Of a DNA stretch of 64,000 nucleotides, positions 44,043 to 52,507 are shown piece by piece (positions within the stretch are counted from its first letter, which is position 1; each line of letters opens with the position of its first letter). The notes beneath the pieces are model-generated. The model ran no database searches, had not been told where the DNA came from, and saw only the letters and a program-made list of their open reading frames with translations. Both the position numbers and the translations under genes were made by a program. The DNA is from Paenibacillus sp. 453mf (GTDB taxonomy: Bacteria; Bacillota; Bacilli; Paenibacillales; Paenibacillaceae): positions 178,288 through 242,287 of the forward strand of contig NZ_FPAC01000003.1 in the NCBI RefSeq assembly GCF_900116105.1, in the 5' to 3' direction.

Positions 44043-45701
44043 ATGATTATAATGAACGGTCAAAACATACAAAAATATCACGGTGCCAATCGGGTACTGG
44101 CAGACGTAACTATTGAAGTGCATGAAGGCGAGAAGGTAGGCCTTATCGGTGCGAACGGAAGTGGCAAATCAACGCTGCTGTCACTCATTGCAAGATTAGA
44201 GAAGCCGGATGACGGTATGCTTACGGTGAAAAAGGAAGCCCGCGTCGGGTACTTACCGCAGATTCCCGTTGCATTTGAGAAGCTGACGGTTTACGAGGTG
44301 CTGTCGCATGGCTTCAGCAGACTGGCTGACTGCCGGCAGAAGATGTCCCGGATGGAGCAGCGAATGAGTGATCCGGCTGCAGCAGCTGATCCAGACTCAC
44401 TTGAACGGCTGCTGCATAAATACGCTGTGCTTCAGGAGGAGTATGAACGAGGTGGAGGCTACGAGATCGATGCAAGCATTGATCAGGTGGCGACAGGGCT
44501 CGGCATTATGAAATTTATGTATACTCGGCCATTCGACACACTATCCGGCGGGGAGAAGACCCGGATTGTGCTCGCATCTCAGCTGATTATGAAGCCGGAG
44601 CTGCTGTTACTCGATGAACCGACCAACCATCTGGATCTGAAGGGGATGGAGTGGCTGGAGCAATTTTTGCGGCAATACTCAGGGGCGTGCATTATTGTAT
44701 CGCATGATCGCTTCTTCCTCGATCGGGTTGTGACCAAAATTGTTGAGATAGAAGATGGTGAAGCGAGCACATTCCTGAGCAGTTATACCGGCTATGTCCG
44801 TATGAAGGAGGAGCGTGTACTGCAGCAGTTTGCCGAATATCAGGAGCAGCAGAAGCAGGTCAAGAAGATGAAAGAAACGATTCGTCAGCTCGAGGAATGG
44901 GGACGGATTGGCGGGAATGAGAAGTTCTTCAAACGTGCAGCCTCCATCCGTAAAGCGCTGGCTCGAATCGAACAGGTGAAGAGGCCGGTGCTGAATCCCA
45001 AGCATGCTTCCTTTGATCTGGGGACGAGAGATCGTTCCGGACAGGTCGTGTTACTATTTGAAGCGCTGTGTAAACAATTCGCGGATAAACGGATTCTTCA
45101 GGATGTGGAGGGAATGATTGAATTTCGGGACAAAATTGCCCTGCTCGGCACCAATGGCTCTGGCAAATCAACCTTCTTCAAGCTGCTGCTCGGTGACGAA
45201 CAGGCAGATGAGGGATATATTGAATGGGGCAGCGGGGTTACGATCGGCTATCTTGCTCAGCAGGAAGAGATGAAGGCGCCCAAGAAGACGGTGCTTGAAT
45301 TTTTTCGGGAAGAGGCAGGTATGGAGGAAGGCGCCGCAAGAGGAATCCTTGCGAAGTATATGTTTTATGGACCTGATGTGTTTCGGGAGATCGGCAAGCT
45401 GTCAGGCGGAGAGTGGTCGAGGCTCAGGCTCGCCGTCCTCGTGAATAATAGGCCTAATGTTCTGCTGCTCGATGAGCCGACCAATCATCTGGACATTTCT
45501 TCAAGGGAAGCGCTTGAGGAAGCGCTCGAGGATTACCAAGGGACCGTGCTGGCTATCTCTCATGATCGTTATTTCATCAATCGGCTAGCGGGGAAGGTAT
45601 GGGAGCTGCATGAAGGGGCTCTCAAGGTGTATCTTGGCAACTATGATTACTATGCAGAGAAGAAAAAAGAAAAAGAAGATGGTGCATCATTTGTAACTTA
45701 A
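44043..45701 (+). CDS. ABC-F family ATPase, likely ribosome protection
   Basis: 552-residue soluble protein with two ABC domains: Walker A GLIGANGSGKSTL and ALLGTNGSGKSTF; signatures TLSGGEKTR and KLSGGEWSRLR; both Walker B LLLLDEPTNHLD / VLLLDEPTNHLD. The linker near residues 235-300 is a charged coiled coil (QQKQVKKMKETIRQLEE), the arm that enters the ribosomal E site in ABC-F proteins. No transmembrane partner. The leader attenuator favours an antibiotic-resistance (ARE) role over a housekeeping factor such as YdiF, but the subfamily is not certain. AGGAGG SD. Confidence 0.9.
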   Translation: MIIMNGQNIQKYHGANRVLADVTIEVHEGEKVGLIGANGSGKSTLLSLIARLEKPDDGMLTVKKEARVGYLPQIPVAFEKLTVYEVLSHGFSRLADCRQKMSRMEQRMSDPAAAADPDSLERLLHKYAVLQEEYERGGGYEIDASIDQVATGLGIMKFMYTRPFDTLSGGEKTRIVLASQLIMKPELLLLDEPTNHLDLKGMEWLEQFLRQYSGACIIVSHDRFFLDRVVTKIVEIEDGEASTFLSSYTGYVRMKEERVLQQFAEYQEQQKQVKKMKETIRQLEEWGRIGGNEKFFKRAASIRKALARIEQVKRPVLNPKHASFDLGTRDRSGQVVLLFEALCKQFADKRILQDVEGMIEFRDKIALLGTNGSGKSTFFKLLLGDEQADEGYIEWGSGVTIGYLAQQEEMKAPKKTVLEFFREEAGMEEGAARGILAKYMFYGPDVFREIGKLSGGEWSRLRLAVLVNNRPNVLLLDEPTNHLDISSREALEEALEDYQGTVLAISHDRYFINRLAGKVWELHEGALKVYLGNYDYYAEKKKEKEDGASFVT

Positions 45702-45729
45702 GCTGAATCCATTCAGGTTACAGCACAAA

Positions 45730-45807
45730 AAACACCTTCAAAGCAGGCTTCCGGCAAGCAGCTTCAAATGCTGACTTTGCCGGATCGCTCTTGTATAGAA
45801 GGTGTTT
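45730..45807. terminator. long hairpin between convergent abc-f and lipoprotein genes
   Basis: Outer arms AACACCTTC and GAAGGTGTT and inner arms CCGGCAA and TTGCCGG fold one 78-nt structure with A-rich 5' and T-rich 3' flanks. It likely terminates both transcripts. Confidence 0.65.
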
Positions 45808-45843
45808 GTTCGCTGTTTTTTTCAGAAATCTAGCTTGCCGACA

Positions 45844-46743
45844 TTACTGTGCTGCTGGAGCATCAAGAACTTCTTGTGGAATTTCAATTCCATCCAGTTC
45901 ATTATACTCGGAGAAGGAGCCGTCCATTGCCATAACGATGGTTACATTTTGGCCTTCCATTTCCATGCTCATCTCCATGTTGTAGGTCATATCGGCAGGA
46001 TAATAAGTATCCTTGTTTACACTGTAGGATAGATCAATGCTCTTAATATCCATCTGCTCCATCATGGCTGCCATTTGCGGATCAGCCGCACCCTGCTGTG
46101 CAATCATTTCTTGAGCCAAGTCCTTAACGCCATCGCCAGATAGATTTGCTTTTAACCAATACACATCTTCCTCTTCCGTCACCTCGATCTCGCTTGCGAT
46201 GGAATTCAGCTGATCATACTGTTCGGCAGCACTACCTTGAGCCTTAAATTGCTCGACTAATGGGCCAATGGACTCCTGAGGGAGCTTCATCCATGAACCA
46301 TCCACTTGTGAGTAGATCGCGTCCTCCGTTATGTATTGCATAATCTCTTGATCGCCGCCTAGTTCTGGCATAGAGGTGGTTATTTCTTGATAAACCGCTA
46401 TTGGCGAGAGAACCATGTCCTGCTTCATGTTCATTTCTACATCTTGAGACTGCTCTTGACCTTCGACAGCCATCGTAATATTTTGAGTGATATTTGTATC
46501 CATAGAGTAGCTCTCAATACTGCTGCTGGACTCAGACACTTGCTTCAGAAGCTCTTCGGCTGTTGGGATTTCACCTGACGCTTCTTCTACGGGCGGCTCT
46601 GTTGATTCTTCGATGTTATCTGCGCCTGTTGTCGCTCCTGTGTCTGCTTCATCCGTAGGTGTGACTTCCTGATTCTCTGTGCCGCAGGCAGCCAGCATAA
46701 GGACGAGGATCATCCCGATGATTGAACATTTCCATTTCTTCAA
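45844..46743 (-). CDS. LolA/LppX-like lipoprotein (DUF6612 type)
   Basis: 299 residues, TTG start with GGGAGG 9 nt upstream. Signal MILVLMLAAC gives lipobox LAAC; then an acidic low-complexity linker (TPTDEADTGATTGADNIEES) and a beta-rich domain with SIESYSMDTNITQNITM and DLSYSVNKDTYYPADMTYNMEMSM, as in DUF6612 and LppX-like lipid-binding proteins. Role unknown; perhaps envelope lipid or peptide binding. Reading the frame further upstream to 46854 adds non-signal sequence without SD. Confidence 0.82.
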   Translation of the reverse strand: MKKWKCSIIGMILVLMLAACGTENQEVTPTDEADTGATTGADNIEESTEPPVEEASGEIPTAEELLKQVSESSSSIESYSMDTNITQNITMAVEGQEQSQDVEMNMKQDMVLSPIAVYQEITTSMPELGGDQEIMQYITEDAIYSQVDGSWMKLPQESIGPLVEQFKAQGSAAEQYDQLNSIASEIEVTEEEDVYWLKANLSGDGVKDLAQEMIAQQGAADPQMAAMMEQMDIKSIDLSYSVNKDTYYPADMTYNMEMSMEMEGQNVTIVMAMDGSFSEYNELDGIEIPQEVLDAPAAQ

Positions 46744-46868
46744 AATATGAGACCTCCCAGAAAGTTGGTCTCCATATTTACCCATAAAAAAGGTATGTGA
46801 ATCAGTCAATATAACAATATCCGAGTCGAATGACTCGGATATTGGGTGAAACACATAACCTATTAAAT

Positions 46869-47318
46869 TTACATGAAGAAAGGCAGCTCTTTAACGCCTG
46901 CAATTCGCGCATACGTTAGTAATTGACCCTTATGGTGAATCTCGTGATCCAGCGCATTACTTAAGAATACATGAGCTTGCGCAGTCTTACCGAAGAACGA
47001 AATTTCTGCTTGCAGCTGCTCGTCTGTAATGGACCCAAGAAGCTCCTTCGTCGCTTCCGTGTACTCATGCACAAGACGTTGTACGTCTTCGAGCGTACTC
47101 CATTCATCTTTGTTCTGAGAAGGAGTGAATTCTCCTTTGATAACCATATTCGCGAATATCTGCGTAGAACTGGCGATGTGCAGGGCAAGAGTTCCGTAGC
47201 TCATTCCACCTTCCCATGGGGTAAAGTGAACAAGATTGGCTTGATCCAGAGTGACCAGCTTATGTAGGACCTCACGATGGGTCAACCAACGCCGTGTATA
47301 GCTATCCATATTTAACAT
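46869..47318 (-). CDS. DinB-family protein
   Basis: 149-residue four-helix DinB/YfiT-fold protein: FTPWEGGMSYGTLALHIAS with a conserved His, and FLSNALDHEIHHKGQLLTYARI supplying the HxxxH metal ligands. Members are metal-dependent transferases or thiol S-transferases of mostly unknown substrate. GGAGG 7 nt before the ATG. Confidence 0.9.
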   Translation of the reverse strand: MLNMDSYTRRWLTHREVLHKLVTLDQANLVHFTPWEGGMSYGTLALHIASSTQIFANMVIKGEFTPSQNKDEWSTLEDVQRLVHEYTEATKELLGSITDEQLQAEISFFGKTAQAHVFLSNALDHEIHHKGQLLTYARIAGVKELPFFM

Positions 47319-47566
47319 ACAAAAACCTCCAATTTATAAAAAATGATTTATGTGATTCTATTTCATAGTTCATCAAAAAGGTGAGTCAAATCTATTATAG
47401 ATATTAGCGATTTAAACTTCTAATTGCAAACTTACCTGATTGAAGTCATTTGTGTGTGGGAGATGCTATGAAGCATACGTTATTTTTAGCTTGCAGGCCG
47501 TGACGTTATAATGGTTCAATAATGAATGGCGGCAACATGAACAAGACACGTGAGGGGGAATTACAT

Positions 47567-48514
47567 ATGAAGAAAGTAATTATTGATACAGATACTGCTG
47601 GAGATGACACGATTGCGATTCTAACGGCTCTTCGTTATTTTGACGTGCAGGGAATTACGATTACGGGCGGGAATGTTGAATTCAATCAAGAGGTCGAGAA
47701 TGCGCTGTACACGGTTCAGGTTGCGGGCAAAGGCGGCCAAGTGCCTGTATATAAGGGCTATGAGCGTCCAATGCTTACACTAGGCTCAGGACAGCATCGT
47801 TATGTCGATGATGTACACGGAGATGACGGAATGGGAGGGGCACATTTTCCACTAGCAGAACAGCGCCCCGAAACAGGACATGCGGTAGATTATATCATTG
47901 AAACGGTGCATGCGAATCCGGGGCAGATTCATCTTCTCGCCATCGCGCCACTGACCAATATTGCGATGGCTATTCAAAAGGACCCGAGTATCGCTCCCTT
48001 AATTCCTCATATCTATATTATGGGCGGAGCCAACAATTCGCTGGGTAACATCACGCCTGCAGCAGAGTATAACTTCTATACAGATCCTGAGGCAGCTCGG
48101 ATCGTGCTGCATTCCGGTATTCCTATGACGATGGTAGGCTGGGAAATGTGCACTCGTTACTCGATCATGGATGATCAGGATCATGAGGAGATTGCGGCAC
48201 TCGGTACTTCCGGGGCTCGATTTTTTAGCGATATTAACAAGGTCGTTATGCAGTTCAACAAGTCGGTGCACAGGCTTTCTGGAACGACGCACCCGGATAC
48301 GCTGCTAATGGCCGCTGCTGCAGACGAGTCGATCATGACAAGAACCGGCCAATACTTTGTAGATGTTGAAGTGGGCGGTCAGTATACAAGAGGATACAGT
48401 GTGGTAGATATTAATGGACGGCTGGGGCAGGCAGCGAATGTACGTGTATGCGAAGAGATCGATCGCGAAGCCTTCAAGCGAATGCTGTTAGATGTGCTCT
48501 CATCCATTAAATAA
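47567..48514 (+). CDS. inosine-uridine-type nucleoside hydrolase
   Basis: 315-residue nucleoside hydrolase that splits the N-glycosidic bond of (deoxy)ribonucleosides. The Ca-binding motif VIIDTDTAGDDTIAI is at the N-terminus; HLLAIAPLTNIAMA and IYIMGGANNSLGNITPAAEYNFYTDPEAA follow. ATG at 47567 has GAGGGGG 7 nt upstream; a frame to 47522 lacks an SD. Purine/pyrimidine preference cannot be told. Confidence 0.92.
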   Translation: MKKVIIDTDTAGDDTIAILTALRYFDVQGITITGGNVEFNQEVENALYTVQVAGKGGQVPVYKGYERPMLTLGSGQHRYVDDVHGDDGMGGAHFPLAEQRPETGHAVDYIIETVHANPGQIHLLAIAPLTNIAMAIQKDPSIAPLIPHIYIMGGANNSLGNITPAAEYNFYTDPEAARIVLHSGIPMTMVGWEMCTRYSIMDDQDHEEIAALGTSGARFFSDINKVVMQFNKSVHRLSGTTHPDTLLMAAAADESIMTRTGQYFVDVEVGGQYTRGYSVVDINGRLGQAANVRVCEEIDREAFKRMLLDVLSSIK

Positions 48515-48533
48515 ACAAATAGGTGACCAGCAG

Positions 48534-48573
48534 GAAGGGGCTTCCATAACTTTTAGAAGGAGCCCTTTTTTGC
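48534..48573 (+). terminator. terminator after the nucleoside hydrolase gene
   Basis: AAGGGGCTTC pairs with GAAGGAGCCCTT (one bulge), then TTTTTT. Confidence 0.82.
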
Positions 48574-48643
48574 TGTGAGTAAAATGGATGTGCAGAATTT
48601 GGATATGCACAGACCGGCTGTGTTAAAGTGAAGAAGGCAAGAG

Positions 48644-49132
48644 ATGAGAAGAAGGTGGAAAATCATATTATTTTATATTACGGCAATCCTTATATTGATA
48701 ATAGATCAGGCCAGCAAGCTATGGGTACGAACGTATATGGACATTGGCGAAGTGATTCCTGTCGGAAAGCTGGTCTATCAATTCGAGCATTATGAGAACT
48801 CGGGAATGGCATTTAGCCTGTTTCAGGGGTATGCGCGATTATTTGGTGTAATTGCTCTTGTTTTTATCCTATTGATTCTGTATTACAGGCATAAGGGAGA
48901 GATTCAAGGTCGGCTGATGAATGTAGGTGCGGGCTTTCTGGTCGGAGGTGCGGCTGGGAACATGGTAGATCGATTCCTCCGAGGCACGGTAACCGATTTT
49001 CTTAAATTTTCGGAAGAGGGCGGAATACTGAACTTTGCAGATGTGGCCTTAAATGTGGGTGTGCTGCTGTTTATCGCAGGAGCCGGACTTGACTGGCTGA
49101 GATCCCGGAGGGTGCAGCGACCACACTTTTGA
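48644..49132 (+). CDS. lspA: lipoprotein signal peptidase (signal peptidase II)
   Basis: 162-residue, four-helix aspartyl protease that cleaves prolipoprotein signal peptides after lipidation. Conserved boxes: LIIDQASKLWV, ENSGMAFSLFQ, VGGAAGNMVDRFLRGTVTDFL (first catalytic Asp) and FNFADVALN-like LNFADVALNVGV (second). It serves the many lipoproteins in this region. It stands alone; it may be a second copy since lspA usually sits near ileS, which is not seen here. Confidence 0.94.
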   Translation: MRRRWKIILFYITAILILIIDQASKLWVRTYMDIGEVIPVGKLVYQFEHYENSGMAFSLFQGYARLFGVIALVFILLILYYRHKGEIQGRLMNVGAGFLVGGAAGNMVDRFLRGTVTDFLKFSEEGGILNFADVALNVGVLLFIAGAGLDWLRSRRVQRPHF

Positions 49133-49214
49133 CGCTTGTGCTCACAAAGGACTTCTCCGAGCAACTAAACGCAAGCCCTGCCTTCCCAAAGTACCGAACC
49201 GCAAAATTTTCCGC

Positions 49215-49268
49215 TTACAACTCCGCTAATTTGGTGTATAATCAAACATTGTGTGAACGTTGTCACAA
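49215..49268 (+). promoter_or_regulatory. promoter with downstream Rex-like dyad
   Basis: TTACAA (49215-49220) and TATAAT (49237-49242) are 16 bp apart. The 18-bp dyad GTGTGAACGTTGTCACAA (49251-49268) covers the expected start site and fits TTGTGA-N6-TCACAA with one arm mismatch. It precedes the MenA-like gene. Confidence 0.62.
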
Positions 49269-49313
49269 AGTGTTGAGATTATTGTCATATTTAGGAGGCT
49301 CAAAAAATACATC

Positions 49314-50228
49314 ATGAGTAACTGGACTTTTTTTAGAAGAATGACCCGATTTTTTTCAGTGACGGTCATGATTGTTCCTGTTGTTCTTGGCACGATTACA
49401 GCCTATGCGTTCGATAAGGAATTTAACTTCCTTTTGTTCTTGCTGACCTTGGTCGGGGCTGTATCTGCTCATATATTTTCGAACATGGTTAACGATCTGT
49501 GGGATTACCGCAACGGAACAGATACGGAGGCGGCTGAAACGGAAGGTGCGATTTCGACGAATTCTGGATTCCTGACTACGGGTACGATGTCTGAGAAGAG
49601 GTTTGCCGCAATTACATGGGGATTTCTTATTCTGGCTGCCGTGTGCGGGCTGATTCTGACCCTTGTCAGCGGCTGGCCGATTCTGGTACTTGCACTGATT
49701 GGTGCGCTTATCGCTTACTTCTATGTTGCTCCTCCGATTAAATTTGGATACCGCGGCAAAGGCTACAGCGAGATCGGTATCTTCATTTCATTCGGGGTAC
49801 TGCCTGTGCTTGGAGCTTATTATGTACAGACAGGTGAATTTGCGGTTGCACCACTGCTCTTGTCACTGCCTGTCGGAATGCTGACCACGATGCTGCTGTT
49901 TAACCATCATTTTCTGCATTGGCGTGCGGACCGTGAGATTGGCAAGAAAACGCTGGTCGTGATGTGGGGGGAAGAGCGTGCGCTGCGACTGTCCAAAATA
50001 ATGACAGTTCTAGCCTATGTACTATTGATTGTAAGTGTCGTGTTTGGTGCATTGCCTGTGTATGGACTTCTAGCCATTGTCTCTGTCATCCCTATGTACA
50101 AAGTGTATAGATCCTTGGGTAAAGTAAATCCGTCTGAGGCCTACCTTCCGCTTATGGGGGCTTCTCAGCAATCCTCTGTGTTCTGTGGTCTGATTATGTG
50201 CATTGGACTATTGATTTCAGGAATATAA
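49314..50228 (+). CDS. UbiA-family prenyltransferase (MenA-like)
   Basis: 304-residue membrane protein with about nine helices. Prenyl-diphosphate motif NDLWDYRNGTDTEAAETEGA (NDxxDxxxD type) and second Asp motif HWRADREIGKKTL are intact, as is GYRGKGYSEIGIFISFGVLP, seen in 1,4-dihydroxy-2-naphthoate prenyltransferases. It likely attaches a polyprenyl chain in menaquinone synthesis or a related quinone/lipid. AGGAGG is 15 nt from the ATG, unusually far. A Rex-like site upstream ties it to redox control. Confidence 0.87.
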   Translation: MSNWTFFRRMTRFFSVTVMIVPVVLGTITAYAFDKEFNFLLFLLTLVGAVSAHIFSNMVNDLWDYRNGTDTEAAETEGAISTNSGFLTTGTMSEKRFAAITWGFLILAAVCGLILTLVSGWPILVLALIGALIAYFYVAPPIKFGYRGKGYSEIGIFISFGVLPVLGAYYVQTGEFAVAPLLLSLPVGMLTTMLLFNHHFLHWRADREIGKKTLVVMWGEERALRLSKIMTVLAYVLLIVSVVFGALPVYGLLAIVSVIPMYKVYRSLGKVNPSEAYLPLMGASQQSSVFCGLIMCIGLLISGI

Positions 50229-50273
50229 TATAGCCATATTGTCCGGTTCTTGGCTGATATGATGACAGCTAAA

Positions 50274-50309
50274 TAAAAAAGAACGTTCATGACGAACGTT
50301 CTTTTTTTT
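50274..50309. terminator. bidirectional terminator
   Basis: AAAAAAGAACGTTC and GAACGTTCTTTTTTTT form a perfect stem with 5-nt loop between convergent genes. Confidence 0.9.
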
Positions 50310-50335
50310 GACTCTGAAAGATATAGAGAGACGAC

Positions 50336-50860
50336 TCAGGCATTCATACCCAGATCTGCGCGCAGTCTCTTCAGTGAATCCTCTAATGACCCCTCGACAA
50401 TGGTAACGGGAATGCTGAGCATCAGGTTATTCGGCAGATTGAAGTTCTCAATCGTCATACCGTCTTCGTATAGTCCTGTCGCAGGATCTGTCGCAGGCGC
50501 CAGCTTCTCTCCCATTGTGCGTCCATCAAGAACATGAGCATACAGTTTCTTGCCGAGTCCGTATCCAAGCCCACATTCAAATACCGTGCCGGAGTCCGGC
50601 TCCTGTCCGCGGAAGGGATTCAGATTGGCGATGATGATATCGCATTTTTCAATCAGTCTCACATTACCTTCAAATATAGCGACCGCAGTCTCATGCCGTG
50701 TAGGCTGGGGCTTAATATCCTTGTCTAGCGGAAAAATACCTTCAAATCCATATTCAGCACACAGTGCCTTCATCTGTAGTCCCAGCTCGGAAGCATCGGT
50801 ACGGAATACCTCAAAGCCAGCCATATAAATACGAAGAGGTCTTGTTTCTACGGAGTTCAT
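50336..50860 (-). CDS. nucleoside 2-deoxyribosyltransferase
   Basis: 174-residue N-deoxyribosyltransferase-family enzyme exchanging bases on deoxyribose. RIYMAGFEVFRTDA, CDIIIANLNPFRGQEPDSGTVFECGLGYGLGK (nucleophile Glu in FECG; D-S-G-T loop) are diagnostic. Function fits purine/pyrimidine salvage, as does the nucleoside hydrolase nearby, though they are not in one operon. Confidence 0.93.
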   Translation of the reverse strand: MNSVETRPLRIYMAGFEVFRTDASELGLQMKALCAEYGFEGIFPLDKDIKPQPTRHETAVAIFEGNVRLIEKCDIIIANLNPFRGQEPDSGTVFECGLGYGLGKKLYAHVLDGRTMGEKLAPATDPATGLYEDGMTIENFNLPNNLMLSIPVTIVEGSLEDSLKRLRADLGMNA

Positions 50861-51086
50861 GTTCTTGTTGCACCTTCACTTTCTTCATCAGACGTTGGGA
50901 ATGCTATAGAACCAATTATATCACCCCTCTGATGGGTGGAGCTGCTGAATATATTATTTCAGAAAATTGGGCATTAGTTAGTTATGAGTGGATAACTTGT
51001 TTCATGGGAATTTATACAAAATTATCACCCCTGTGTTTAAAAGGGGGAGCAGGCTGTTTAATAAATAGCACTCGTTTTTTTTCTGG

Positions 51087-51110
51087 TCAATCGAAATCGG
51101 TTTCGATTGA
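51087..51110. promoter_or_regulatory. 24-bp palindromic operator upstream of a sugar ABC operon
   Basis: TCAATCGAAA and TTTCGATTGA are perfect 10-bp arms around TCGG. The ATCGAAAN4TTTCGAT core is typical of LacI-family operators. No LacI-type regulator gene lies within the window next to it. Confidence 0.6.
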
Positions 51111-51164
51111 TAAGACTTCAATGGAACGATATACATAAATTATAAAGTTAGACATTTATAGACA

Positions 51165-51193
51165 TTGGTTATTAAAAACGAGTATGCTATGCT
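51165..51193 (+). promoter_or_regulatory. promoter of the sugar ABC operon
   Basis: TTGGTT and TATGCT are 17 bp apart, 57 bp before the binding-protein gene and 55 bp downstream of the palindromic operator. The rest of 50861-51249 shows no gene. Confidence 0.55.
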
Positions 51194-51249
51194 TTACACC
51201 GAGTGGAAATGTAAGCACTTTTATCAGAACAGGATAGAGGGGGTACACC

Positions 51250-52488
51250 ATGAGATTTCAATGGCTTAAGCGTTGTAAAATGCTCCTCATTGCCGGTGGA
51301 GCAGCGTTAATGCTTACCGCATGCGGCAACAGTGAAGGGGCATCTGGCAAAGTCCAAATTGAATTCTTCCAGAACAAGCCTGAGGCAAAAGAATCATTCG
51401 ACAAGCTTGTCGAAAAATTCAATCAGGAGCAGTCTGAAATTGAAGTGACGCAGGTCAATCCACCAGATGCAGAAACGGTGCTGAAGACCCGGCTTGTAAA
51501 GAATGATGTTCCGGATATTATGGCGCTGGGCGCTACGGATACATTCTCCATGCTGTCTCAGAGCGGTGTGTTCATGGAACAGACCGATCAGGAAATGATC
51601 GACTTGATCAATCCGAGCTATATTCAGATGGTTAAAGACGTAAGCGGTCTTGAAGAGCTTACAGGGATTCCATTTGCAACAAATGCAAACGGTATCATGT
51701 ATAACAAGATGCTGTTCCGCGAGATGGGGCTTGAGGTTCCGAAGACTTGGGATGAGCTCATCGCGACAGCTGAGACAATTAAAGCTGCAGGAAAAGTACC
51801 TTTTTACCTGACTTATAAAGACGACTGGCAGACGAACCTTGCTTTTAACTCACTTGCACCGAACTTGGAGGGGATCGACTTCTATCTGCAGCGCAGAGAA
51901 GGTGAAGTTACGTTCCAGGAGCGTTACCGCGAAATAGCTGAGAAGCAGCTGAAGATTCTCGATTACGGGCATAGTGACAACTTTGGCAAGACCTATGCGG
52001 ACGGCAACCGTGCCTTCGCGAACGGAGAGGCCTTCATGTATATCCAAGGCACATGGGCCATTCCAGAGATACGCAAGGCCAATCCGGATATTGAGATCGG
52101 CTTCTTCCCTTTCCCGACCGGGAATGACCCTGAAGAGATCAAGCTGGTTAACGGAATTGACACGCTGCTTACGGTCTCTGAAGATACAGAGCATCAGGCT
52201 GAGGCCGTTGAATTTATCAAATTTTTGCTGCGTGAAGATAACATGAAGCAATATATTGACGAGCAGAATTTGTTTGCGGCAGTAGAAGGAGTAACGCAGG
52301 ATGATCCGAGCGTAGCCGAGATTCTTCCTTATATCGAGAGCGGCCAGGTCACCGACTTTGCTGACCATTACATTCCATCTGCTGTACAGCTGAATTCAAT
52401 CGTACAGGAGTTTTTGCAGGTGGGGGACATTGATGCTTATCTTAATAAGCTGGATGAAGAGTGGGATAAGGTAGCAAATCGAAGATAG
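51250..52488 (+). CDS. sugar ABC transporter substrate-binding lipoprotein
   Basis: 412-residue extracellular solute-binding protein of the CUT1 type. Signal MLLIAGGAALMLTAC with lipobox LTAC; then EFFQNKPEAKESFDKLVEKFN, GIPFATNANGIMYNKMLFREMG and AFANGEAFMYIQGTWAIPEI, standard family-1 binding-protein stretches. It would deliver an oligosaccharide to the two permeases that follow; the sugar is unknown. No ATPase gene is present, so a shared MsmX-type ATPase is expected. Confidence 0.94.
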   Translation: MRFQWLKRCKMLLIAGGAALMLTACGNSEGASGKVQIEFFQNKPEAKESFDKLVEKFNQEQSEIEVTQVNPPDAETVLKTRLVKNDVPDIMALGATDTFSMLSQSGVFMEQTDQEMIDLINPSYIQMVKDVSGLEELTGIPFATNANGIMYNKMLFREMGLEVPKTWDELIATAETIKAAGKVPFYLTYKDDWQTNLAFNSLAPNLEGIDFYLQRREGEVTFQERYREIAEKQLKILDYGHSDNFGKTYADGNRAFANGEAFMYIQGTWAIPEIRKANPDIEIGFFPFPTGNDPEEIKLVNGIDTLLTVSEDTEHQAEAVEFIKFLLREDNMKQYIDEQNLFAAVEGVTQDDPSVAEILPYIESGQVTDFADHYIPSAVQLNSIVQEFLQVGDIDAYLNKLDEEWDKVANRR

Positions 52489-52507
52489 GATACGAGGAGG
52501 AACAAAC

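Noticed and set aside
50764..51138. 124-codon plus-strand frame upstream of the sugar ABC operon
   Set aside because: It starts antisense to the deoxyribosyltransferase gene, has no SD and no domain, and contains the operator.
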